From Paenibacillus sp. FSL H7-0331 (lineage in GTDB: Bacteria > Bacillota > Bacilli > Paenibacillales > NBRC-103111): DNA of 64,000 nt. Within the stretch, counting starts at the first letter, position 1; each line of letters opens with the position of its first letter. A model generated the notes under the pieces. The model was not told the origin of the DNA. It was given only the letters and a program-made list of their open reading frames with translations, and made no database searches. The stretch covers positions 124,001 to 188,000 of the forward strand of contig NZ_MRTH01000011.1 of the NCBI RefSeq assembly GCF_001956045.1. The letters are read 5' to 3'. Both the position numbers and the translations under genes were made by a program. Below are positions 36,515 to 45,662 of the stretch, in pieces.

Positions 36515-36973
36515 TTGAGCGCACAAATAAAATCCGTAGTAGAATCACTAATGCAGGCGTTCATGGATGAAAATGGATTCGAACTGGTTGATGTAGAATA
36601 CGTCAAGGAAGGCAGCAACTGGTTTCTGCGGTTGTATGCTGACAAAGAAGGCGGCATCGATATTGACGATTGCGGCCGGATTAGTGAATTCTTAAGTGAA
36701 AAATTAGATGAAAACGATCCGATTCCTACAGCCTACTTTCTGGAAGTTTCTTCACCCGGTGCTGAACGCCCCCTGAAAAAGGTGCAGGATTATTACAAAG
36801 CTGTAGGAGATCACGTATTTGTAACCACCTACGAATCTTTTGATGGATTGAAGGAATTCGAGGGAAAGCTGCTTTCATTTGACGAGCAAACGATTGAAAT
36901 CGAATCGGGTAAAAAAAAGCATGCGATTCCCTTTAACAAAGTAGCCAGTGCCCGTTTGGCTATCGTTTTTTAA
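36515..36973 (+). CDS. rimP: Ribosome maturation factor RimP
   Basis: Needed for 30S subunit maturation. The 152-residue protein has the RimP N-terminal domain with FELVDVEYVKEGSNWFLRLY, DIDDCGRISEFLSEKLDEND and the motif YFLEVSSPGAERPLKKVQDY, then an SH3-like C-terminal domain. It begins the classical rimP-nusA-ylxR-ylxQ-infB operon (ylxS in B. subtilis). The start is TTG at 36515 behind AGGAGGAAAC. Confidence 0.96.
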   Translation: MSAQIKSVVESLMQAFMDENGFELVDVEYVKEGSNWFLRLYADKEGGIDIDDCGRISEFLSEKLDENDPIPTAYFLEVSSPGAERPLKKVQDYYKAVGDHVFVTTYESFDGLKEFEGKLLSFDEQTIEIESGKKKHAIPFNKVASARLAIVF

Positions 36974-37020
36974 AAAGCTACACAATTATATGGATTATTT
37001 GAGAGGGGGAACTCCATCCG

Positions 37021-38118
37021 ATGAATATGGATTTTATTGATGCACTATCGGAAATCGAAAGGGAGAAGGGAATCGCCAAGGAAGTATTGATCGATGCAAT
37101 CGAAGCGGCTCTGATTTCCAGCTACAAACGCAATTTTAATACCGCACAAAATGTCCGTGTTGACATTAATCGTCATACAGGATTGATCAAAGTTTACGCA
37201 CGCAAAACCGTTGTGGATGATGTGCTCGATGTGAGATTGGAAATTTCGCTGGAAGCTGCCAGGGAAATTAGCCCAAACTATCAGCTGACGGACATTGTGG
37301 AAATCGAAGTCACACCTCGTGATTTCGGGCGTATTGCCGCACAAACTGCGAAGCAGGTTGTTACGCAGCGGATACGCGAAGCAGAGCGCGGACTTATCTA
37401 TAATGCCTTTGTCGATAAAGAAGAGGACATTGTTACAGGAATTGTTCAGCGACAGGATTTACGCAATGTATATATCGATTTAGGCAAGATTGAAGCTGCT
37501 CTTCCTCTGACTGAATTGATGCCTACAGATAAATTCAAGCAGGGTGATCGGGTTAAAGCTTATATCACCAAGGTAGAGAATACGACCAAGGGACCGCAAA
37601 TTATTTTATCCCGTACGCATCCTGGACTTCTAAAAAGATTATTCGAGTTGGAAGTTCCTGAAATTTTTGATGGTGTCGTTGAAATTCGTTCTGTCGCTCG
37701 CGAAGCTGGCTTTCGTTCCAAAATTGCGGTTCATTCCCGTAACGCGGAAGTGGATCCGGTGGGATCATGTGTGGGTCCTAAGGGAATTCGCGTACAGACG
37801 ATTGTAAATGAGCTTAAAGGTGAAAAAATAGACATCGTTCGTTGGATGGAGCAGGTAGACGAATACGTCGCTAATGCGCTAAGTCCGTCGAAAGTTATTG
37901 AAGTCAATGTATTTGAAAATGAAAAAATGGCTCGGGTGATTGTACCTGATTACCAACTCTCCCTGGCTATCGGAATCAAAGGTCAAAATGCTCGCTTGGC
38001 TGCCAAATTGACAGGCTGGAAAATTGACATCAAGAGTGAGACTCAGGCCGAGCAGGAATATGGCCGTCAGAAAACCTACAGTGAAGAAATGCATCAGGAT
38101 TCGATCAGTATTGATTAA
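37021..38118 (+). CDS. nusA: Transcription elongation/termination factor NusA
   Basis: A 365-residue RNA-polymerase-binding factor. Domains: NusA N-terminal domain (about 1-125), S1 (about 133-200, with YIDLGKIEAALPLTELMP), and two KH domains (about 200-345; VGPKGIRVQTIVNELKGEKI and AIGIKGQNARLAAKLTGWKI). It lacks the C-terminal acidic repeats of proteobacterial NusA, as usual in Firmicutes. It influences pausing and intrinsic termination, so the hairpins in this window may be NusA-sensitive. Confidence 0.97.
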   Translation: MNMDFIDALSEIEREKGIAKEVLIDAIEAALISSYKRNFNTAQNVRVDINRHTGLIKVYARKTVVDDVLDVRLEISLEAAREISPNYQLTDIVEIEVTPRDFGRIAAQTAKQVVTQRIREAERGLIYNAFVDKEEDIVTGIVQRQDLRNVYIDLGKIEAALPLTELMPTDKFKQGDRVKAYITKVENTTKGPQIILSRTHPGLLKRLFELEVPEIFDGVVEIRSVAREAGFRSKIAVHSRNAEVDPVGSCVGPKGIRVQTIVNELKGEKIDIVRWMEQVDEYVANALSPSKVIEVNVFENEKMARVIVPDYQLSLAIGIKGQNARLAAKLTGWKIDIKSETQAEQEYGRQKTYSEEMHQDSISID

Positions 38119-38153
38119 TAAGTGCAATTGGCATATATAGAGGGTGATATCGG

Positions 38154-38465
38154 ATGAAGCCAAGAAAAATTCCTCTTCGCAAATGTGTAGCCTGCCAGGA
38201 AATGAAGGCGAAGAAAGAACTGATTCGCGTTGTAAAAACGCCGAGTGATGAATTACTGATCGATCTGAGCGGTAAAAAGGCGGGACGCGGGGCTTACCTG
38301 TGCGGCAAACAGTCGTGCTTTAAGCTGGCCAAAAAAAGCCGCGCATTAGACCGTGCGCTCAAGTCTCCGGTAAGTCCGGACATCTACGACGCTTTGGAGC
38401 AGGATTTCATCAAAGTCGAAGATGAGTTTATTGCTGGCAAGGAAACGTTGGTGGACGATGAATAA
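38154..38465 (+). CDS. ylxR: YlxR-family RNA-binding protein (RnpM)
   Basis: A 103-residue protein with the family signature RKCVACQEMKAKKELIRVV and GRGAYLCGKQSCFKLAKKS. Members bind RNA; B. subtilis YlxR was reported to modulate RNase P and has been renamed RnpM. It overlaps the start of ylxQ by 8 bases. Preceded by AGAGGGTGAT at 38140-38149. Confidence 0.92.
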   Translation: MKPRKIPLRKCVACQEMKAKKELIRVVKTPSDELLIDLSGKKAGRGAYLCGKQSCFKLAKKSRALDRALKSPVSPDIYDALEQDFIKVEDEFIAGKETLVDDE

Positions 38466-38784
38466 CAAATTTTATAACAACCTGGGTATGGCCATGCGAG
38501 CAGGCAAAATTGTTACGGGTGAGGAGTCAGTTATTGATTCCGTACGTAAGGGTGAAGCTAAGCTTGTCATTGTTGCGGAAGACGCCGCAGTTAATACATG
38601 TAAAAAAGTAAGTGATAAATGTACGACCTTTGGAGTTCCGGTCATCCAGTTTGGAAGTCGGGAACGTTTGGGGGCGAGTATTGGAAAAGAATCAAGAGTC
38701 ACTATTGCTGTTGCCGATGCGGGTTTTGCAAGAATGCTAAAGAAAAGTCTGGAAAATCGTACGGAGGTGGACGGTATTGAATAA
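38458..38784 (+). CDS. ylxQ: L7Ae-family ribosomal protein-like YlxQ
   Basis: A 108-residue L7Ae/L30e-type RNA-binding protein ([19 protein letters not shown], then [20 protein letters not shown]). Relatives bind kink-turn RNA. The ATG at 38458, overlapping the ylxR end, matches family N-termini ([16 protein letters not shown]); the frame extends further upstream without a ribosome binding site. It overlaps infB by 8 bases, indicating tight coupling in the operon. Confidence 0.92.
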   Translation: MNNKFYNNLGMAMRAGKIVTGEESVIDSVRKGEAKLVIVAEDAAVNTCKKVSDKCTTFGVPVIQFGSRERLGASIGKESRVTIAVADAGFARMLKKSLENRTEVDGIE

Positions 38785-41623
38785 ACAAGACAATAATAAA
38801 GATAAGCTTCGGGTATACGAATATGCCAAGTCTTTAAATATGAGCAGTAAAGAAATTATCACCATTTTAAAAAGACTGGATATACCCGTTAACAACCATA
38901 TGAGCGTAATGGAGAATGATACAGTGAGCAGTGTAGAGAAGTTTTTCAAGGATGTAAAGGCGAACGCGGCAGCTAAGCGTACAAGCGATACAGGCAGCAG
39001 TTCAAGTAGTACGAATTCGGCACCCAAAGAGACAGCTTCCATCAAGATGGAGTCTAAGCCAGCCCCAACCACGCAAGATCAGGCTGCGACTGTTAGTACC
39101 TCAAGCAGCAGTACTCCACAAGGACAGTCATCAACGTCAGCACCAACAGCACCAACGACTTCCACAACAGGTAGTGGAGCACCGCGCAGACCTGATCAGG
39201 CTGGATCTAATCGCCCGTCACAGGATCAAAATCGTCGTCCACAGGGTCAAGGCTCACAAGGTGGAAGCAGCAGCTACAATCAACGTCCAAGCAGTGGAAG
39301 CAGTCAAGGCAGCAGCCAAGGCGGAGGCTATCAAAACCGCAGTTCACAGCCAGGCGGAAGCAGCTCCCAAGGTGGGTACCAAAACCGCAGCTCGCAGGCT
39401 GGTGGAAGCTCCCAAGGCGGAGGCTATCAGAACCGCAGCTCGCAAGGCAGCAGCAGCCAATCAGGTGGGCAAAGCCGTCCAGCAGGTAGTGGATATCAAG
39501 GTAATCGCAGCGGTTCCGCAGGCAGCACTGGCGGCAGCAGCCGTCCAGCTACAGGTACCAGCAGTGCAAGCAGCCGTCCAGGAGAGCAGCGCTCGCCACG
39601 CCCGGCAACTTCATCTGCAGATAGAAAACCATTTAGCTCCAGCGCTCCGAGTTCGTTCAATAAATCAGCAGGTGCTGGGCCTCAAAGACCGTCATTAGAC
39701 AATGATGATAACAGAAACAAACCTGTCAAGAAAAATACGGCTGGTCCCAATAAACGTTTTGATGATGGCAGATCCGGTGGATCATCGAGAGGCCCGCAAA
39801 ATGGCCGCGGCAACAACAGGAACCAACAACGCGGTAAATTCCAAGAAGTGAAAAAAGAAAAAATCGACAATACACCGAAAAAGATTATCGTTCGCGGAAC
39901 GATGACGGTTGGTGAAATGGCGAAATCGTTGCATAAGGATGCTTCCGAAGTTATCAAAAAGCTGTTATTCCTTGGAGTTATGGCTACCATCAACCAAGAG
40001 TTGGATCTGGATGCGATTCAATTGCTTGCAGGTGACTACAACGTTGAAGTCGAGCTGAAGATTCCAGTTGCGGAAGATCGGTTTGAAACTTTTGAAGAAA
40101 TCGATGATGAAGCGGATCTGATCGAACGTCCTCCTGTAGTTACGATTATGGGACACGTTGACCACGGTAAAACAACATTGTTGGATGCAATTAGAAAAAC
40201 AAGTGTCACCGAAGGTGAAGCTGGCGGTATTACCCAGCATATCGGAGCATACCAAGTTGAGACTCATAATAAGAAAATTACGTTCCTGGATACACCGGGT
40301 CACGAAGCATTTACTTCGATGCGTTCACGTGGTGCACAGGTAACAGATATTACCATCATTGTGGTTGCAGCAGACGATGGCGTTATGCCACAAACGATTG
40401 AGGCTATTGCACACGCAAAAGCAGCAAAAGTTCCGATTATCGTAGCAGTCAATAAGATTGATAAGCCAGATGCCGATCCTGAGAAAATCAAACAAGCATT
40501 GACCGAGTATGAGCTTGTACCGGAAGAATGGGGCGGAGACACCATTTTCTGCAACATTTCGGCCAAGCAACGTATTGGTCTTGACAATTTGCTGGACACT
40601 ATTCTGCTTGTAGCTGAAGTTCAAGAGCTCAAAGCTAACCCGAACAAGCGTGCCAGAGGAACGGTTATTGAGGCTGAGCTTGACAAAGGTAAAGGTCCTG
40701 TAGTTCGCGTATTGATACAGCACGGAACTCTGCGTGTTGGTGATAGCTTCGTAGCAGGCGTTAACTTTGGACGTGTACGGGCAATGGTTAACGACAAGGG
40801 CAAGAGACTCAAGGAAGCAGGCCCATCGACACCGGTAGAAATTACAGGTTTGACAGAGGTGCCGCAAGCGGGAGATCCGTTTATCTGCTTCGAGGATGAG
40901 CGTAAAGCAAGAATTATAGCAGAAAAACGTTCGGTTACATTAAGACAATCCGAAATGGGTGCCAATGTCCGCGTAACTTTGGATGATCTGTATAAGCATA
41001 TTAAAGATGGTGAGATTAAAGATCTTAACGTTATCATTAAAGGTGACGTTCAAGGATCGGTTGAAGCTCTTCGAGGTTCACTTGCCAAAATTGAAATCGA
41101 GGGAGTTCGCGTCAAGATTCTTCATCATGGCGTAGGTGCTATTACGGAGTCAGATGTTATTTTGGCCTCTGCTTCCAATGCCATCGTGATTGGTTTTAAC
41201 GTTCGTCCTGAGCCACAAGCCAAAAATACGGCAGAATCGGAAAAGGTTGACATCCGTCTGCACAGCATTATATACAAAATTATTGAGGAAATTGAGCATG
41301 CTATGAAAGGCAAGCTTGATCCCATCTTCAAAGAAGTCGTGCTTGGTCAAGCCGAAGTACGTCAAGTTATCAAAGTTACCAAAGTCGGTGTTATTGCGGG
41401 CTGCATGATCACATCCGGGAAAATTACTCGTAATGCAAAAATGCGTTTGATCCGTGGTGGTATCGTTGTTTTTGAAGGCAACATTGATTCGTTGAAACGC
41501 TTTAAGGATGATGTCAAGGAAGTTGCGCAGGGCTACGAGTGCGGTATATCCCTTGAAAAATTCAATGATATTAAGGAATTCGACATTATTGAAGCTTTCA
41601 TCATGGAATCAGTCGAGAGGTGA
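38777..41623 (+). CDS. infB: Translation initiation factor IF-2
   Basis: A 948-residue GTPase that places initiator tRNA on the ribosome. It has a small N-terminal helical domain ([20 protein letters not shown]), then a very long low-complexity stretch at about residues 70-365 rich in Ser, Gly, Gln, Pro, Arg. A second IF2-N domain lies near 375. The G domain starts at about 450 with [21 protein letters not shown] and NKIDKPDA. Domains II-IV follow. TTG start at 38777 behind GGAGGTGG. Longer than B. subtilis IF-2 (about 716 residues) because of the insert. Confidence 0.97.
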   Translation: MNKQDNNKDKLRVYEYAKSLNMSSKEIITILKRLDIPVNNHMSVMENDTVSSVEKFFKDVKANAAAKRTSDTGSSSSSTNSAPKETASIKMESKPAPTTQDQAATVSTSSSSTPQGQSSTSAPTAPTTSTTGSGAPRRPDQAGSNRPSQDQNRRPQGQGSQGGSSSYNQRPSSGSSQGSSQGGGYQNRSSQPGGSSSQGGYQNRSSQAGGSSQGGGYQNRSSQGSSSQSGGQSRPAGSGYQGNRSGSAGSTGGSSRPATGTSSASSRPGEQRSPRPATSSADRKPFSSSAPSSFNKSAGAGPQRPSLDNDDNRNKPVKKNTAGPNKRFDDGRSGGSSRGPQNGRGNNRNQQRGKFQEVKKEKIDNTPKKIIVRGTMTVGEMAKSLHKDASEVIKKLLFLGVMATINQELDLDAIQLLAGDYNVEVELKIPVAEDRFETFEEIDDEADLIERPPVVTIMGHVDHGKTTLLDAIRKTSVTEGEAGGITQHIGAYQVETHNKKITFLDTPGHEAFTSMRSRGAQVTDITIIVVAADDGVMPQTIEAIAHAKAAKVPIIVAVNKIDKPDADPEKIKQALTEYELVPEEWGGDTIFCNISAKQRIGLDNLLDTILLVAEVQELKANPNKRARGTVIEAELDKGKGPVVRVLIQHGTLRVGDSFVAGVNFGRVRAMVNDKGKRLKEAGPSTPVEITGLTEVPQAGDPFICFEDERKARIIAEKRSVTLRQSEMGANVRVTLDDLYKHIKDGEIKDLNVIIKGDVQGSVEALRGSLAKIEIEGVRVKILHHGVGAITESDVILASASNAIVIGFNVRPEPQAKNTAESEKVDIRLHSIIYKIIEEIEHAMKGKLDPIFKEVVLGQAEVRQVIKVTKVGVIAGCMITSGKITRNAKMRLIRGGIVVFEGNIDSLKRFKDDVKEVAQGYECGISLEKFNDIKEFDIIEAFIMESVER
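39290..39480 (+). repeat. Imperfect tandem repeats in infB coding sequence
   Basis: Three copies of a block encoding GGYQNRSSQ separated by GGSS-type linkers, at DNA level variants of GGCTATCAAAACCGCAGCTC. The repeats sit in the disordered N-terminal extension of IF-2 and could change length by slippage. Confidence 0.8.
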
Positions 41624-41628
41624 TCTGA

Positions 41629-41985
41629 ATGGCGCGAGTTAGAGTTGGAAGAGTCGGCGAACAAATTAAGAAGGAATTGAGTCAAATCATTCAATCCGAG
41701 CTTAAAGATCCGCGAATTGGTTTCATTACCGTAACCGGTGTGGAAGTAACCAATGATTTGTCTCAGGCCAAAATATTTTTAAGTGTTCTCGGTACCGACG
41801 AGCAGAAGGTGGAAACTCTTAAGGCGTTGAGCCGCGGCAGTGGATTTATTCGCTCTGAGCTTGGCAAACGAATTCGTCTTCGCAAAATACCTGATTTGAT
41901 TTTTGGTTTGGATTCTTCCATCGATTATGGCAGTCATATTGAAAAGCTGCTTGGTCAGCTTAATTTGGAGAATTCCCAGCCATGA
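41629..41985 (+). CDS. rbfA: Ribosome-binding factor A
   Basis: A 118-residue KH-fold factor for 30S maturation and cold adaptation. Signatures are VGEQIKKELSQIIQSELKDP, GFITVTGVEVTNDLSQAKIF and RIRLRKIPDLIFGLDSSIDYG (in part). It follows infB by 5 bases and overlaps nrnA by an ATGA. Confidence 0.96.
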   Translation: MARVRVGRVGEQIKKELSQIIQSELKDPRIGFITVTGVEVTNDLSQAKIFLSVLGTDEQKVETLKALSRGSGFIRSELGKRIRLRKIPDLIFGLDSSIDYGSHIEKLLGQLNLENSQP

Positions 41986-42983
41986 CCGTGTTCACTCATT
42001 CGGATTCTTATTCCGTCCAATTGAATGAAGCGGCACAATTTATTCAAACAAAGGATGATTTCTTGGTGGTATCCCATATCCAACCGGATGGGGATGCCGC
42101 TGGTTCCACCTTTGCAGTTGCTTGGATGCTGTCATCACTTGGCAAGCGGTTTACACTGGTTAATGAAGGGGAAATGCCGAAGAAATATATGTACATGGCA
42201 GGCTCCCAACAGACGATTCTTAATTATGATGCCGACGCGATTCCGTTAACATATAAATATGTGATAAGTGTGGATTGTGCTGATTTTTCAAGAATAGGCC
42301 GTGTAAACCAATTATTTGCCGAGGATGCGGCAATCCTCAATATAGATCATCATGCTACAAACGATCTTTTTGGCAGTGTGAATCTGGTATTGGCGGAAGC
42401 CGCAGCTACCGTTGAGGTGCTTTATGATCTTGGCAAGGTGTTGGGTATTTCTTTTTCCAATGAGTTGAATATTTGTATTTATTCAGGCCTTTTAACGGAT
42501 ACCGGAGGGTTTCGTTATGCCAATACATCACCCAAGGTGATGCAAATTGCTGCGGATATGCTGCAGCGCGGTGTGAAAGGTCATGAACTTGCAGAGCATT
42601 TATTGGAAAAGCTATCCTACCCCCAAGTATCCTTAATCAAGCGCAGCTTGAACACGCTCACATTTGATTCCAGCAAGAGAATTGGCTGGCTCGCAGTTTC
42701 ACTGGAGGATCTTCAGGACAGCGGGGCTTCCAATGACGATCTGGATGGACTCGTCAATTATCCGAGAAATGTGGAAGGTGTTGAAGTTGGGCTATTGTTC
42801 AAGGAACGGGCGGGAGGCCATGTCAAAGTCAGCTTACGTTCAGGCGGTACGGTTGATGTTGCGCATATTGCCAAATCCTTTGGTGGTGGAGGTCATATAC
42901 GTGCTGCAGGTTGTACGGTCAAGGGCTCTCTTCATGAGGCTATCGAAAGTGTAGTTAAGGAAGTAGGTTTGGCACTGGAATGA
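41982..42983 (+). CDS. nrnA: DHH-family bifunctional oligoribonuclease / pAp phosphatase
   Basis: A 333-residue DHH/DHHA1 phosphoesterase that degrades very short RNAs and 3'-phosphoadenosine 5'-phosphate. Motifs: SHIQPDGDAAGSTFA, DCADFSRIGR, the DHH motif in LNIDHHATNDLFG, LLTDTGGFRYA, and the C-terminal GGGGHIRAAGC. Position between rbfA and truB is the standard ytqI/nrnA-type arrangement in several Firmicutes. Overlaps both neighbours by 4 bases. Confidence 0.94.
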   Translation: MTVFTHSDSYSVQLNEAAQFIQTKDDFLVVSHIQPDGDAAGSTFAVAWMLSSLGKRFTLVNEGEMPKKYMYMAGSQQTILNYDADAIPLTYKYVISVDCADFSRIGRVNQLFAEDAAILNIDHHATNDLFGSVNLVLAEAAATVEVLYDLGKVLGISFSNELNICIYSGLLTDTGGFRYANTSPKVMQIAADMLQRGVKGHELAEHLLEKLSYPQVSLIKRSLNTLTFDSSKRIGWLAVSLEDLQDSGASNDDLDGLVNYPRNVEGVEVGLLFKERAGGHVKVSLRSGGTVDVAHIAKSFGGGGHIRAAGCTVKGSLHEAIESVVKEVGLALE

Positions 42984-43906
42984 CAGAGAAATTGTTTGAA
43001 GGCATTTTGCCTGTCTGGAAACCACAAGGCTTTACCTCTCATGATGTAGTTGCCAAAGTACGTGGGATATTGAAGATCAAACGGATTGGTCACACCGGAA
43101 CCTTAGATCCTCAGGTCACAGGTGTACTGCCGCTTTGTATCGGACGGGCTACACGTCTTGTGGAATATATTCAGGAGCTCCCTAAAGAATATGAAGCGAC
43201 GATTAAAATTGGACTTGCTACGGATACAGAAGATGCTGGGGGTCAAGTGATCGATCAGGTGGACAATGTCCAATTGAATGAAGAACAAGTGACCGCAGCG
43301 ATGATGTCGTTTATAGGTGATATCAATCAAGTGCCGCCTATGTATTCAGCTGTCAAGGTAGACGGTAAACGGCTCTATGAACTGGCCCGTCAAGGTTTGG
43401 AAGTTGAGCGTAAATCACGTGTAGTTACGATTCACGACATCCGGATTTTACATATGAATCTTAAGCTTGATCATCCAGAAATTCGCTTTCGTGTACGATG
43501 CTCCAAAGGAACGTATATCCGTACCTTGTGTGTAGATATTGGGAAGTCCTTGGGCTACCCTGCGGTAATGTCGCATCTTGTCAGAACTTCTACCGGAAGT
43601 ATCGAGCAGGAGCAGTGTTTAACCTTTGAACAGATTGAACTGCTTCACAGCGAAGGAACGCTTTTCGATAAGCTTGTTCCCGTCGAAAAGGCACTTGCAC
43701 ATATTCCAGCTGTGCATTTGAATGAAACGCAAACCCGCAAAGCGCTTCTTGGTCAAAAATTTATTCTTACGTCGGAAAATAATTCATTGTACGCGACACA
43801 TGCACAACAATTGGTTACAGCTTATTCTGCTGACTCCCGATTTCTGGGCATTTTTGAGTGGAATCAGGACACATTGGAGCTGCAGCCAGTGAAAGTATTC
43901 TCATAG
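42980..43906 (+). CDS. truB: tRNA pseudouridine-55 synthase TruB
   Basis: Makes pseudouridine 55 in the T loop of tRNA. In the 308-residue protein catalytic D43 lies in IGHTGTLDPQVTGVLPLCIG. The segments YEATIKIGLATDTEDAGG and the C-terminal RCSKGTYIRTLCVDIGK are typical. Starts with ATG at 42980 overlapping the nrnA stop. Confidence 0.97.
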   Translation: MTEKLFEGILPVWKPQGFTSHDVVAKVRGILKIKRIGHTGTLDPQVTGVLPLCIGRATRLVEYIQELPKEYEATIKIGLATDTEDAGGQVIDQVDNVQLNEEQVTAAMMSFIGDINQVPPMYSAVKVDGKRLYELARQGLEVERKSRVVTIHDIRILHMNLKLDHPEIRFRVRCSKGTYIRTLCVDIGKSLGYPAVMSHLVRTSTGSIEQEQCLTFEQIELLHSEGTLFDKLVPVEKALAHIPAVHLNETQTRKALLGQKFILTSENNSLYATHAQQLVTAYSADSRFLGIFEWNQDTLELQPVKVFS

Positions 43907-43947
43907 TGTGTTGTCGTAATGATAGAATGTAGGTGAACGTTGTATTT

Positions 43948-44898
43948 ATGTTGTCCACAGAATTGAACTACCCTATAACCAAGTCGAATCATGCGTTAGC
44001 GATAAAACCTCAGGTACTGGCTATCGGGGAGTTTGACGGTGTTCATTTAGGTCATCAGGAAGTGATCAAGCGGGCCAGGGAAAGAGCAGACAGCTTGCAC
44101 ATTTCAGCTTCTATTATGACCTTTCATCCGCATCCCAGGGAAGTGCTTGGACAGTGTAAGTACACGAACCTGCTAACACCCGTGAATACCAAATTGCAGA
44201 TTTTAGAGCAATTGGGCGTGGATGATACGTATTTGGTCTCCTTCAACCCTGAATTTATGAAAGTGACTCCTGAGCAGTTTGTAGAAAACATGCTTATTCC
44301 TATGCAGGTGGAAACGGTCATCGTTGGCTTTGATTTTACTTTTGGTCATCGAGGTGCGGGAACACCTGACGATTTGTGTGAGCTGGCACAAGGCCGTTTT
44401 GCCGTAGAGATTATTCGACCCTTTCATCAAAATGGCTATAAGGTCAGCAGTACGATGGTCCGTCAGCATTTGCATGCAGGAGAAATCGATAAGGCCAATG
44501 CACTGCTAGGACGGCCTTATTCAATTACAGGCACGGTTGTAACGGGTGACGGCAGAGGGAGAACGATCGGATTTCCAACTGCCAATATCGACTTGTCGGA
44601 AGCATTTGTTACGCCTGCACTTGGTGTATATGCTATTCGTTTCCATGTTGATGGCCGCAGTTATAATGGGGTGATGAATGTGGGTAAGAAGCCGACTTTT
44701 GTCGAGGACCTGGATAAACCTACTTTTGAAGCACATGTGTTTGATTTTTCGGAATCGATATATGGGCGAGAGGTTTCGGTTGATTTGATTTCCTTCATCC
44801 GTCCTGAACGCAAATTTGCTTCTGTCGGAGAGCTGATAGAGCAGATTCATAGAGATGCCGATACAGCGAAGCGGCAGCTGGTTTCAATATTTCAATAA
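43948..44898 (+). CDS. ribF: Bifunctional riboflavin kinase / FAD synthetase
   Basis: Converts riboflavin to FMN and FAD. The 316-residue protein has the N-terminal nucleotidyltransferase domain (IGEFDGVHLGHQEVIKRAR, later VGFDFTFGHRGAG and VSSTMVRQHL) and the C-terminal flavokinase domain (TGDGRGRTIGFPTANIDL, then GVMNVGKKPTF). ATG 43948 is preferred because AGGTGA at 43931 is its ribosome binding site; a GTG at 43933 overlaps that site. It is the last gene before the rpsO promoter. Confidence 0.95.
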   Translation: MLSTELNYPITKSNHALAIKPQVLAIGEFDGVHLGHQEVIKRARERADSLHISASIMTFHPHPREVLGQCKYTNLLTPVNTKLQILEQLGVDDTYLVSFNPEFMKVTPEQFVENMLIPMQVETVIVGFDFTFGHRGAGTPDDLCELAQGRFAVEIIRPFHQNGYKVSSTMVRQHLHAGEIDKANALLGRPYSITGTVVTGDGRGRTIGFPTANIDLSEAFVTPALGVYAIRFHVDGRSYNGVMNVGKKPTFVEDLDKPTFEAHVFDFSESIYGREVSVDLISFIRPERKFASVGELIEQIHRDADTAKRQLVSIFQ

Positions 44899-44908
44899 AT
44901 TTATCGCC

Positions 44909-44938
44909 TTTACATTGTTTCTATCTTTGTGTTATAAT
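44909..44938 (+). promoter_or_regulatory. Sigma-A promoter of rpsO
   Basis: TTTACA (44909-44914), 18-base spacer, TATAAT (44933-44938), starting 10 bases after the ribF stop codon. Confidence 0.8.
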
Positions 44939-44944
44939 AGCAAA

Positions 44945-45049
44945 GTTGTCAATAAGACAAACATTTTTAGAACCTTGGCATGGAAAATTGAGAACTCCGA
45001 CTTTTCTCTGGGCCAATGGCGATATACAAACTATGGAGGTGGATGAACA
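44945..45049 (+). promoter_or_regulatory. Structured rpsO leader (candidate S15-binding site)
   Basis: TTGGC (44975-44979) can pair with GCCAA (45012-45016), enclosing GAGAA (44990-44994) with TTCTC (45004-45008). S15 commonly represses its own mRNA through such leaders, though the folds differ between lineages. The ribosome binding site GGAGGTGG (45034-45041) lies just 3' of the structure. Confidence 0.5.
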
Positions 45050-45319
45050 ATGGCATTGACACAAGAACGTAAGCAGGAATTGATTCAAACGCACAAGACT
45101 CATGAATCCGATACCGGTTCTCCTGAAGTACAAATCGCGATTCTTACAGAAAACATCTTAAACTTGACAAGTCATTTAAAGACTCACAAGAAAGATCACC
45201 ATTCCCGTCGCGGCCTTTTGAAAATGGTAGGCCAACGCCGTAAGCTGTTAGCTTATTTGAAGGGTAAAGAAGTTAAACGTTACAGCGCATTGATCGAAAA
45301 GCTTGGTCTTCGTCGCTAA
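45050..45319 (+). CDS. rpsO: Small-subunit ribosomal protein uS15
   Basis: An 89-residue S15, exactly the usual length. Signatures: [60 protein letters not shown]. It binds the 16S rRNA central domain early in 30S assembly. It is followed by a strong terminator and then pnp, the same order as in most bacteria. Confidence 0.98.
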   Translation: MALTQERKQELIQTHKTHESDTGSPEVQIAILTENILNLTSHLKTHKKDHHSRRGLLKMVGQRRKLLAYLKGKEVKRYSALIEKLGLRR

Positions 45320-45335
45320 TAGGATTGATTACAAA

Positions 45336-45401
45336 GCAACCATGGTTGTCTGCTGTTCGGGTCCGGATTGGACTTGGGCAGAGACAGCAAGGTTGTTTTT
45401 T
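45336..45401 (+). terminator. Strong terminator after rpsO
   Basis: A long stem: CAACC (45337-45341) with GGTTG (45391-45395), GTCT with AGAC, then CTGTTCGGGTCC (45353-45364) with GGACTTGGGCAG (45370-45381, including G-T pairs), followed by six T at 45396-45401. Confidence 0.88.
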
Positions 45402-45662
45402 CATAATGTCGGCTTTTACGAGCTGAGTGCAGCTTGATCATCATAACACTACAGGTAAACGGTCGTTTAGGGGTGCATGTAGGTTAGTGGACAAGCATGG
45501 ATGAGCTTTTTTTCATGAAAAGAGGACAGATTTATTTCATAAAAGAAGGAAATACTAAGCAGTATGCAGAAATGATTAGATAGATAAATTAGCAGAGGTC
45601 TGACAATAGGATTTAATCAAGCTAATACTAACCGATTTCATGAAAAGGTACAGGAGGATTTT
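45402..45662 (+). other. Long pnp upstream region
   Basis: No gene is seen in these 261 bases. The palindrome TTTCATGAAA occurs twice inside a direct 12-base repeat TTTCATGAAAAG (45511-45522 and 45636-45647), with a near copy TTTCATAAAAG at 45534-45544. A weak promoter candidate is CTGACA (45600-45605), 18 bases, AATACT (45624-45629). AGGAGG at 45652-45657 serves pnp. Confidence 0.55.

Noticed and set aside
39174..39698. 174-residue Ala/Val/Lys-rich open frame on the + strand inside infB
   Set aside because: It is the out-of-frame reading of the infB repeat region; the repeats keep all frames open. It has no ribosome binding site.
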